Of a stretch of DNA of 64,000 nucleotides, positions 56,886 to 64,000 are shown in pieces. Position 1 is the stretch's first letter; the number at the start of each line of letters is the position of its first letter. Source of the DNA: Shewanella sp. VB17 (GTDB lineage Bacteria > Pseudomonadota > Gammaproteobacteria > Enterobacterales > Shewanellaceae); contig NZ_JABRVS010000001.1 of NCBI RefSeq assembly GCF_013248905.1, positions 4,402,001 through 4,466,000 of the forward strand, read 5' to 3'. The notes under the pieces were generated by a model that was not told the DNA's origin, did no database searches, and saw nothing but the letters and a program-made list of their open reading frames with translations. The position numbers and the translations under genes are program-made.

Positions 56886-57761
56886 ATGAAATTTACACAA
56901 TACAACACATTTTTAGCAGCATCAGTCCTAACCTTGTGCTCTTTTACATCATTAAATGCTGTTGCAGCTGATGCTCCCGATTTATTTAAACGTTGTGCAC
57001 AGGATAGCTTAAATCCTGCACAAGCTAGAGGCCGTGATCTCTGGGCTAAGACATGTAAATATATAAGTCAACGTGATTATGACTATCTTCTATACGATGA
57101 TGATGGTAAATTACGTGCCCGTCCTAAATATCCATCTTTTTTTAAACCTAATGACTTTAGTCAATGGTTTAGAGCACCAATTGTTAGTGGGAGCTCCTGT
57201 TCTGTTGGTATTTATACCCATGTTGTAAACTGTGTATCTTCCTGCTATACGCCGGATCAAAAACTCCTGTTTGCCGAGGGGGAATTCACCATTTTTGACG
57301 CTGTTAGCCAAAAAATTCAGCGCATTGTGACGTTATCAGATGCTGCAGAGTTAAATAACCTCGCTTATACCGTCAAAGATGTTGAAGCCTACAGTGAGTC
57401 GATCACGGATATTGTTCATGATATTCGGGTGTTAAATATGGCAAGTGGTGGTCAGTTAAAAGTGACCGAAAACCATCCATTACTGGTATCTACTGGCCAT
57501 ATGAAAACTGCCGACAACATAAGTGTTGGCGAAAGTTTGATCTATCAAGATGGTAATTACGATGTGATAACCTCTATCGATGATATCGATTTTTACGGTA
57601 AGGTATATAATGTACAACCAGATGCCTCTGATGCTAGCCTTAATGGTCAGATAGTGGTGGCTCAAGGTTACTTATCAGGCTCTATGTATTACCAAAATGA
57701 AGGTGCTGATTTAACTAACCGATTATTATTGAGAAGTAATATTCCTGATAGTCTACTGTAA
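56886..57761 (+). CDS. exported family B protein fused to a Hint domain
   Basis: 291 residues from ATG 56886 (AAAGGATTTAAG upstream) with a signal peptide to AVAAD. Residues 27-119 match the paralogue at 58780, with four conserved Cys, SQRDYDYLLYDDDG and RPKYPSFFKP. At Cys120 (VSSCYTPDQKLLFAEG) a Hint domain starts, with block-B His197 in VTENHPLLVS and an end VVAQGYLSGSMYYQNE, then a 22-residue tail. There is no His-Asn splice end, so N-terminal self-cleavage is expected. The pre-Hint part is 119 residues; the Hint-less sister is 122 in total. Confidence 0.8.
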   Translation: MKFTQYNTFLAASVLTLCSFTSLNAVAADAPDLFKRCAQDSLNPAQARGRDLWAKTCKYISQRDYDYLLYDDDGKLRARPKYPSFFKPNDFSQWFRAPIVSGSSCSVGIYTHVVNCVSSCYTPDQKLLFAEGEFTIFDAVSQKIQRIVTLSDAAELNNLAYTVKDVEAYSESITDIVHDIRVLNMASGGQLKVTENHPLLVSTGHMKTADNISVGESLIYQDGNYDVITSIDDIDFYGKVYNVQPDASDASLNGQIVVAQGYLSGSMYYQNEGADLTNRLLLRSNIPDSLL

Positions 57762-57824
57762 TTTTTAAGGTCAATAATAAAGCGTAATTTACCGTTACGC
57801 TTTATTTATTAGGGATAATAAGAA

Positions 57825-58634
57825 ATGAATAATAAATGGATACTCCTTTTGGTGGCGGGGTTGGCAGCTTTGTTGTTGGTCATAAATAACAACACTAACC
57901 TTCTCGTTAATAATTCTGAAGCTAAACTGAAAAGTATTGTAGCAACAACGCCTGTTCGACTCACGCCTGTCATTAACAAAGAAAAGACTCCGCAGGAATT
58001 GATAACGGCCATTATTGCTCCCGCCAAAGACGATGTGATATTGGTTGAAGAAGCACTACCTGAGACAATCCCTGTAGAGGAGTGGCGCAAGCCCAGCAAA
58101 GCCTTTCAACCATTTTTTGAACTCAACAATAAAGCCCTCAACACCAAAGCAGAAAGAGAAAATTACAAATTACTCATTGATTCTGGTAAATTGTTAGCAG
58201 TTACAGAGAAAGTGTTACTTGCTAAAGTGACTGAAAATAAAATTGATTATGTCAAAGAACGAGCCAGATTAGATGCACTTTATTATCTCAGCAGTATCAT
58301 CTCTGGTAAGTACAATTCATCACAATTTGATCTTGCCATTGAACTTGCCACTGAAGTCCTTAATCATCCCACAGTAAGAAATGAACAAGGCCCAGAGTTG
58401 AAAAAATCTCTCCTAGGCGACAAAATAGAAATTGGCCTAGATTTAGCAGTATTCCAACCCGAACTTTGGGACGAATATAAAAGCGCGAATTCTGGAGATG
58501 ATAAACATCAACAACTGCTGGCTTATATCGATAACAAAGCTAGATTTCAACAAAAAATAATGCTTGATAGAACCGAGAAGCTTGCTAGAAAATTAAAACA
58601 AAGGCAACCAGATAAATTTAAAACTGAACATTAG
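57825..58634 (+). CDS. membrane-anchored protein of unknown function
   Basis: 269 residues. One N-terminal membrane helix (WILLLVAGLAALLLVI), a Pro/Thr-rich linker to about 90, then an all-helical domain with many charged residues (KQRQPDKFKTEH at the end). No cysteine is visible in the soluble part, unlike its neighbours. It lies between the two family-B genes, and could be a periplasmic scaffold or helper for them. No homologue is recognised. Confidence 0.65.
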   Translation: MNNKWILLLVAGLAALLLVINNNTNLLVNNSEAKLKSIVATTPVRLTPVINKEKTPQELITAIIAPAKDDVILVEEALPETIPVEEWRKPSKAFQPFFELNNKALNTKAERENYKLLIDSGKLLAVTEKVLLAKVTENKIDYVKERARLDALYYLSSIISGKYNSSQFDLAIELATEVLNHPTVRNEQGPELKKSLLGDKIEIGLDLAVFQPELWDEYKSANSGDDKHQQLLAYIDNKARFQQKIMLDRTEKLARKLKQRQPDKFKTEH

Positions 58635-58779
58635 AATATTGGTAGACTTAAGTAAGAAAATATAACCTCATATACAAAAAATATTACTCATGAGCTTAGT
58701 CGCTGAATGACCACTTATTCACATAATTATTTTGGTGACTTTTTTACAACTATTTATTTAAAATTTAAAAGGATTCACG

Positions 58780-59148
58780 ATGAAATTAAAACACTATAAA
58801 ACATTTTTAACAGCATCAGCCCTAACCTTGTGCTCTTTTACTGCATTAAATTCTGTCGCAGCAATACCTGATGGAATAGAAATGAACAAACGTTGTAATG
58901 AACTGGATCTTTTGACCCCATTACAAGCTAGAGGTCGGCTTAATTGGGCTAGGGCATGTGGTCATATAACCAGTAGAGACTTAGATTTTTATATGTATGA
59001 TGATAATGGTTCATTGCGTAGGAGACCGAAATACCCATCTTTTTTTAACCCCGCAAACTTTAATGACTGGCTTATTGCGCCAACGGCAGTCGGCGGCTCA
59101 TGTGAACTAGGCAGTAATACTAATAAAATTTATTGTATAGCACAGTAA
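58780..59148 (+). CDS. exported cysteine-rich protein, family B (copy 2, no Hint)
   Basis: 122 residues with ribosome site AAAAGGATTCACG, nearly that of copy 1, and a near-identical signal peptide (TFLTASALTLCSFTALNSVA). Four cysteines, SRDLDFYMYDDNG and RRRPKYPSFFNP align with copy 1. It ends YCIAQ exactly where copy 1 enters its Hint domain. The pair thus shows the same product made with and without a processing module. Function unknown. Confidence 0.75.
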   Translation: MKLKHYKTFLTASALTLCSFTALNSVAAIPDGIEMNKRCNELDLLTPLQARGRLNWARACGHITSRDLDFYMYDDNGSLRRRPKYPSFFNPANFNDWLIAPTAVGGSCELGSNTNKIYCIAQ

Positions 59149-59229
59149 CCAATTAATATGTCAAGATGCCAGTTAATTAAAAAATGACTTTAATTAACTG
59201 CATTTTATAAACATAAAGGAACTTATATT

Positions 59230-60186
59230 TTGATAAATAAATTTTTACCTGCCCTTTTACTCTTAAGTATCACTGGCTGTGGCGGTGGCTCCTCAGACTC
59301 CAACTTAAACTCTGGCAGCGATACTAATAGTCCAAGTAAACCTGCGATAGAAAATAGTGATATCAATCCAGATAAACCGATGGCAAAAGCGGCCGAAGTG
59401 CAGCAATGCGATAGTATTTTGGCACAATCTATTTTAGATGAAGTCAAAGTCACTCCAAATTTTGGTAAACGTTTAGTATTGAAAAAATGGTTATGTGGGG
59501 CTGAGCCACAACAAGTATCAGCGCAATTATTGGATGAACTGAATAATGAGTTGACTTTAGGTCCTAGTTCTATGAGTTCACTTGCGACATGGCAAGAAAA
59601 TACCTGTCAAGATACTGATAATAATTATACCGGTACGGCAGCCAGTTATATTTTATTCGATCAGCTGGCAAAAAATGTCGATGAGTCGGTTATCGATAGT
59701 ACAACGATGGATAACTGGCAGGGCTGTTTATCTGAAAGTAGCCCCGATGGTTTAATTTGTTATGCTCAAGTATCAGATAAAGGCTATCAGCTAACTGTCA
59801 AGGTGAGTCAACTCGTGGGCCCTAGCCAGATAAAGCTATTTAACCAAACCAACTTAACCTTACTTGGCGATAAAGCATCACGTCTAACCCTAGGGGAAAA
59901 TATATTTGAATACAGCAAAGAAGATGTGACTAAGGTCGCGAGCATTTCTTTACAAGCAGAATCTGATAACTTTAACATCGATTGTGATTATATTATTCCA
60001 ACTCCAGCGCTATTATCTGCACCAGATCAACGCTGTGAAGATGTCAGGATCACAGCATTACAAGAAAATAAAATCAACATGCGAGATTACGATTATATGC
60101 GGATCAAAAATATGGTGCCGAAAATTAATCCAAAAACTAATGTTTATACAGGCGAACTCCGTTGTAGCCAATTAATAGAGAATTAA
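59230..60186 (+). CDS. cysteine-rich lipoprotein, family A (copy 2)
   Basis: 318 residues from TTG 59230 (AAAGGAAC upstream). A lipobox (SITGCGGG) makes it a lipoprotein, whereas copy 1 at 56028 has a type-I signal. A Ser/Asn-rich linker to about residue 50 is followed by eight cysteines matching copy 1 (QQCDS, WLCGA, NTCQD, QGCLS, LICYA, IDCDY, QRCED, LRCSQ) and the end motif INMRDYDYMR. One member anchored and one free suggests a surface partner and a secreted partner. That is inference. Confidence 0.73.
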   Translation: MINKFLPALLLLSITGCGGGSSDSNLNSGSDTNSPSKPAIENSDINPDKPMAKAAEVQQCDSILAQSILDEVKVTPNFGKRLVLKKWLCGAEPQQVSAQLLDELNNELTLGPSSMSSLATWQENTCQDTDNNYTGTAASYILFDQLAKNVDESVIDSTTMDNWQGCLSESSPDGLICYAQVSDKGYQLTVKVSQLVGPSQIKLFNQTNLTLLGDKASRLTLGENIFEYSKEDVTKVASISLQAESDNFNIDCDYIIPTPALLSAPDQRCEDVRITALQENKINMRDYDYMRIKNMVPKINPKTNVYTGELRCSQLIEN

Positions 60187-60302
60187 TTAACCCATGTATG
60201 AACTACCTCAACTCTCATTATTGCGCGTTGAGGTTAACTCATTTCAAACTGGCCGATGAATGAGTTAACGCTGATATCGGGCCACTAAGGACAGAAAAAA
60301 CA

Positions 60303-61115
60303 ATGAACACAACTCTAAGCCTAAGTCATAAATTAATAGCAACCGCTATTGCCGGTACTTTTTTACTTATGCCGATAACGGCCATTACAGCCACGACTAT
60401 TGATACTCATATGGATACTAATGCCAACAAGAGTATCGCCAGCAGTGCCAATAATCTTACCAAGAGTAAGCTAGCTGAAAAGATCAAACTGAGAATTGCT
60501 GAAGTCACTGGAGAAACCGTTAATGAGCTAAAAAAAATGCCCGTCAATGACATGTATGAGGTGATGACCAGCCGAGGTTTGATTTATATCAGTGGTGATG
60601 GCCGTTACCTTATTCAAGGCAACATCTACGATATTGACAATGATATGGAGAATCTGAGTGAAACCAGTATGGCCAAGATGCGAGTCACAGAACTTGAAAA
60701 ACATCTGGATTCAGGCATTCTTTATGCCGCTGAACACCCAAAACACACAGTGACAGTATTTACCGACATTGACTGCGGTTATTGCCGCAAACTCCATAGC
60801 CAAATAGATGAATATAATGCAAAAGGGATCAGTATCCGTTATATGGCATACCCTCGAGCCGGTGTGAATTCAGCCACCTATAAGACCATGCAGTCTGTGT
60901 GGTGTGCTAAAGATCAGCAAAAAGCAATGACAATGGCAAAAGCCGGTGATCATATAACAGAGACTAGCTGTAACAATAAAGTGGAAGATCATTATCAACT
61001 GGGTAATGCCATTGGTGTTAACGGCACACCAGCCTTGTTCTTAGAAGATGGTTCACTGCTGGCAGGTTATGTCCCCCCCGAGGAACTTGCGAAGCAGCTA
61101 GGTATTAAGCTGTAA
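60303..61115 (+). CDS. DsbC-like thiol:disulfide isomerase
   Basis: 270 residues. A signal peptide (to about 30), a DsbC-type N-terminal dimerisation part (about 55-120: NELKKMPVNDMYEVMTSRG, YISGDGRYLIQGNIYDI), then a thioredoxin fold with active site CGYC at 158-161, a second Cys pair (VWCAK, TSCNN) and the cis-Pro segment GVNGTPALFLEDG. It would correct disulfides in the periplasm. It is placed at the end of a gene set whose products have eight and four conserved cysteines, so it is probably their dedicated folding catalyst. A hairpin follows. Confidence 0.87.
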   Translation: MNTTLSLSHKLIATAIAGTFLLMPITAITATTIDTHMDTNANKSIASSANNLTKSKLAEKIKLRIAEVTGETVNELKKMPVNDMYEVMTSRGLIYISGDGRYLIQGNIYDIDNDMENLSETSMAKMRVTELEKHLDSGILYAAEHPKHTVTVFTDIDCGYCRKLHSQIDEYNAKGISIRYMAYPRAGVNSATYKTMQSVWCAKDQQKAMTMAKAGDHITETSCNNKVEDHYQLGNAIGVNGTPALFLEDGSLLAGYVPPEELAKQLGIKL

Positions 61116-61144
61116 CTGATCTGCCCAAACCTACAGATAAAATA

Positions 61145-61170
61145 ATCCCTATTCATATTCTAATAGGGAT
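61145..61170 (+). terminator. hairpin after the DsbC-like gene
   Basis: ATCCCTATT / AATAGGGAT 9-bp stem with an 8-base loop, 29 bases after the stop; no U tract. Confidence 0.55.
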
Positions 61171-61973
61171 GACTTATGTGTGGCAGTCATTCATTCCAAA
61201 ATCATAGTCAGCCATTGTTAATCAATAACATATCTACATTCTAGTGAGCGTTCACGTTCTGCGACTATCGGCTCATGAGATAAAACCGAGTGCTCTTAAC
61301 AAAATGAGGCTTTTTGTCGTAAAAAGTTGATTTTCAAACACGGTATATTGTCCCAAGGCTGCTCAGCAGTAAATATAAATACACCGTAGTTAGGCCACTA
61401 AATGTTCTGCAAGCTTAAAAGAGCACGTCAGATCCTTGTTAGAATTAAGGTTAAATCCAGAACAAACATCAGGATGAATGACAATAGGCAGAGCAGCTAA
61501 CTATTTGTTATTTAGCACCATTTGTAACATCATAAAAGAGAACAATGGCACTAATGACTACTTTTAATAGACAATAAAATTTAAATTTTATTTAATCAAT
61601 CATTAAACTTACAACATCCAAAAAATACTCATTATTTAGTTAACCGCTACGTTAAACATATAGTTAGATGATTTTAGGCTTACATAGAAATAAAAACCAC
61701 TTGAATTAACTAAAACAGCTTTAAATCCTATTTAATTATCACTCACACCCTAATGCTTCGTCTAATAAATTAGTATTAAGTTGACCTTGATAACCCTGTT
61801 CACATAGTCATAATTAACATTGACAATTTAACTAGAGCACAACTAACTCGAGTAGAAATTAAAATAATTATCAGTTATTATTTTTCGTGAAATACGCGGA
61901 TCAATATAAACGCACCTAAAATGACAATCTCATTTATGGGTAATGAAGTATCAATATAAATAATGGAATATAC
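61171..61973. other. 800-base region without a supported gene
   Basis: Minus strand 61390-61500 reads a 36-residue open stretch (ALPIVIHPDVCSGFN and on) after a stop and without a start. It may be the relic of a gene. The rest is AT-rich and featureless to my eye. Confidence 0.4.
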
Positions 61974-62351
61974 ATGAAAATAAAAATAACTGCAGCACTC
62001 ATTCTTGCAAGCATAGTCTCTGTCAATGCGAGTGCCGCAAATAAAGTATATGGTTCTGTCAGCGAGTTAATCACTCGCTCAGGTGATAAAGACTCTCCAG
62101 CTAAGATTTATTTCCGCTTAAAGTTAATCAATCCTGAGTCTTCGACAGTTGAAAAGTGCATGACTAATGGTGCGGATATAGATTGGAATATTGATGGTTC
62201 AAATCCAATTATTAATATTCAATACCAGATGCTAAAAGAGTCATACGAGAATAAAACATATCTTGCTGTATCAGGTCAGAATGATGTATGTGAAGGTGGT
62301 GATAAATATTATGATAACGTTTTCGAAATGAATACCTGGTCTGCAATTTAA
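61974..62351 (+). CDS. small exported DUF5992-like protein
   Basis: 125 residues with a signal peptide (to SAANK). Two cysteines (EKCMTNGADIDWNID and NDVCEGGDKYYDN) may pair. The pattern of strands (KIYFRLKLINPESS, NIQYQMLKESYENKTYLAV) fits DUF5992 proteins of Vibrio-like bacteria as I recall them. Function unknown. Convergent with the second transglutaminase gene. Confidence 0.6.
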   Translation: MKIKITAALILASIVSVNASAANKVYGSVSELITRSGDKDSPAKIYFRLKLINPESSTVEKCMTNGADIDWNIDGSNPIINIQYQMLKESYENKTYLAVSGQNDVCEGGDKYYDNVFEMNTWSAI

Positions 62352-62391
62352 TATAAGACAAAATATAAACTGATTATCACTTCGGTATTTA

Positions 62392-62423
62392 ATGATGAGC
62401 ATGCATATTTTCATGTTCATCAT
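62392..62423. terminator. hairpin between convergent DUF5992-like and transglutaminase genes
   Basis: ATGATGAGCATG / CATGTTCATCAT 12-bp stem with one mismatch and an 8-base loop. Confidence 0.55.
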
Positions 62424-62506
62424 CTTACCATTCAATCATTTAAAAATAATACGTTCCAACCTATGGTCGAAACGTATCCCCTAATCAATAAGTTAATCGC
62501 TAAAGA

Positions 62507-63988
62507 TCAATTGTTAGCCGAACGCCTAAAGAGCTCTTCAACCACTGAAGAGATAGGTTGATTATACTTTGATGCGTTAACTGCTGCAGCATGCCAAGAC
62601 GCTGGAACACTTTGTCCTTCAGCCCATACACCCGTCCCATTATAACGTGAGCGTACCTTAGCGCCTTTCTTAACTGACCATAAAAAATCAGGATGCATGT
62701 TACTAAACCACTCACCACCGATAATTTTACCGTCATTATTTAATTCTAAATCATAATGATAGCTCACCAGTGAACTCGCATCATTCCTTGTAGAGTCATA
62801 TTCTCTATTTCTAGGATTGGTTTCAGCCATGTAACGCAGGTTCATTTTCACCCCAACAAATTGGGTTGCCAAAGGGCTACGGTAATCTTCAAATTTATCC
62901 TGTGTATACTGTTCACGAGATACTATTGCCTGAGATAAATTTGCATAGTGTCGCCCAGTTTGAGGATTAAAATAGGTGACATCATAGCTAAGAATTGGCT
63001 GATTCCAGACTTGAAAATCATAGGTTGCATCCATGACTAAACTACGCTCGTTTAAACCGATTTGGTTCAGCACCGCAATGTGCCAGCTACCCGGATTATT
63101 ATCAAAGCAGTTTTGATCTAATATTCTACCATTGGCATCTTTTTTAGGATTTTGGATATTACATCGTCCACCAATCACGTTCTGAGCATACGAGCCACTA
63201 GCCCATAACAGGGTACCAAGGGCTTTAATATCTGCAGGGTAAAATGTTAAATCTTCACCCGAGGCATCTTGTACCGTTATCGTTTTTGCTGGCCGAGACA
63301 TCATATAAGCTGCGGGGGCCCAACCATGACAATACCCCTCCCAACGTTGAACAGGCCAGTTCTTGTCATAATAAGCTTGACCTGCTTGCCAGTTTTTTTT
63401 AGTTAAGTTGAACTTTTCATCACCAACAAGTAAGTCATATTTTTCTGCGGGTGATAAATCTTTTCGTACATAACCAATATAATCACTCACAGGTTTAGTT
63501 ACTGTTGAAAAATCAAAGTACTCTTTCCAATTTTGTGGCGATGTTTGCTGTAAATCTCTGTCTGCATAGCGAAAAGCTAAACCACCGGAATAAATTGGCC
63601 AATATGAATCAGACCAAGGTTGAACGGGTAACCTGTGTTTACGAGGAATTTGCTGATCTATTTCATATATATTACTTAAAAAGGTATTAGGGTTATCTAC
63701 TACTTTTTTAGGATCATCATTCGCTGTATTGATTACTGCTCCTGGCATATCACCAATAATACGTTGACGGTATTGATCTTTTATTTCAATAAAATGACCC
63801 GTTTTTATATCCTCATCACTGAATCGTGATGATGGCTGACTATGTATTGGTAGCCTTTCCATCACCTCTCGTGGATTATTATGAAAGTCTTGCATGAAAT
63901 CATATATTTTTTTTGATGTGCTTTCAGCCATAGCTTGCTGGCTTGCCACAACAACAAGTGCACTAAAAATTACTTTATTATTAATCAA
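62507..63988 (-). CDS. exported transglutaminase, elicitor type (paralogue 2)
   Basis: 493 residues from TTG 63988, as in the paralogue at 17190. The two are alike along their whole length, including IYDFMQDFHNNPREVM, LPVQPWSDSYWPIYSGGLA, the catalytic Cys in WEGYCHGWAPAAY, the His in NNPGSWHI, the Asp in VMDATYD and the Pep-13-like FQVWNQPILSYDVTYF. A signal peptide ends near QAMAE. The upstream region is beyond the window. Two intact copies in opposite orientation 45 kb apart imply that both are used. Confidence 0.85.
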   Translation of the reverse strand: MINNKVIFSALVVVASQQAMAESTSKKIYDFMQDFHNNPREVMERLPIHSQPSSRFSDEDIKTGHFIEIKDQYRQRIIGDMPGAVINTANDDPKKVVDNPNTFLSNIYEIDQQIPRKHRLPVQPWSDSYWPIYSGGLAFRYADRDLQQTSPQNWKEYFDFSTVTKPVSDYIGYVRKDLSPAEKYDLLVGDEKFNLTKKNWQAGQAYYDKNWPVQRWEGYCHGWAPAAYMMSRPAKTITVQDASGEDLTFYPADIKALGTLLWASGSYAQNVIGGRCNIQNPKKDANGRILDQNCFDNNPGSWHIAVLNQIGLNERSLVMDATYDFQVWNQPILSYDVTYFNPQTGRHYANLSQAIVSREQYTQDKFEDYRSPLATQFVGVKMNLRYMAETNPRNREYDSTRNDASSLVSYHYDLELNNDGKIIGGEWFSNMHPDFLWSVKKGAKVRSRYNGTGVWAEGQSVPASWHAAAVNASKYNQPISSVVEELFRRSANN

Positions 63989-64000
63989 CTTAATTACTTC

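Noticed and set aside
56886..57761. true protein-splicing intein in family B
   Set aside because: No C-terminal His-Asn plus nucleophile and no conserved extein on the far side; only the N-terminal half of the reaction is supported.
61390..61500. 36-residue minus-strand stretch that looks protein-like
   Set aside because: No start codon, preceded by a stop, and no family recognised; at most a gene relic.

Overview
The window reads as chromosome from a marine gammaproteobacterium, most probably a Shewanella or close relative. The support is the AT-rich base composition, a 1059-residue PutA without an N-terminal DNA-binding domain, cydDC, zapE, glnE, ygiF and ygiM homologues, DUF3622 and DUF3565 proteins, and a dispersed MITE-like repeat. 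The genus is an inference, since no rRNA or other marker gene is present. I saw no rRNA, tRNA, CRISPR array, prophage or intact insertion sequence.

Layout. 1-5.6 kb: a tricorn-like S41 peptidase (cut by the window edge), a lipoprotein fusing an S41 peptidase to a serine beta-lactamase-like domain, and a decayed second copy of the tricorn 5' end. 6-13.8 kb: an accessory, AT-rich stretch of mostly secreted proteins: a hemerythrin, a large exported protein with a C-terminal Hint domain, an AP2-like protein, a free-standing M4-type propeptide, an orphan NifQ and two exported unknowns. 14-16.2 kb: a polar amino acid ABC transporter. 17.2-18.7 kb: an exported Phytophthora-elicitor-type transglutaminase, followed by an Lgt. 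20-29.4 kb: aldehyde dehydrogenase, a periplasmic binding protein, ZapE, a DUF6351-type lipoprotein, a chemoreceptor and an outer-membrane protein.

29.6-44.3 kb: glnE, ygiF, a DUF47-Pit phosphate transport pair behind a PhoB-like box, and ygiM. Between glnE and ygiF lies an eight-gene + strand block of the E. coli yjfIJKL type: a lipoprotein, DUF350, a membrane-anchored spermidine-synthase-like protein, DUF2170, PspA, DUF2491, a small tandem ribbon-helix-helix candidate and a voltage-gated-type K+ channel. A 13-base palindrome, GACATAWTATGTC, occurs twice in the promoter of the pspA part and once between glnE and the first gene of the block. It is a likely shared operator.

44.9-54.9 kb: putA with an elaborate leader, a 58-residue HTH protein, cydDC, two small conserved proteins and rhlE. 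55-64 kb: a membrane protein, then an exported cysteine-rich gene set made of two paralogous families (A with 8 conserved Cys, B with 4) with a DsbC-like isomerase. One B paralogue carries a Hint autoprocessing domain exactly where its sister ends. The window closes with a DUF5992-like exported protein and a second transglutaminase paralogue in inverted orientation.

How the genes fit together: the housekeeping parts (nitrogen and phosphate control, proline use, cytochrome bd assembly, RNA helicase) are ordinary. The two regions that look like systems are the PspA/polyamine/ion-channel envelope block and the Hint/DsbC/transglutaminase secretome.
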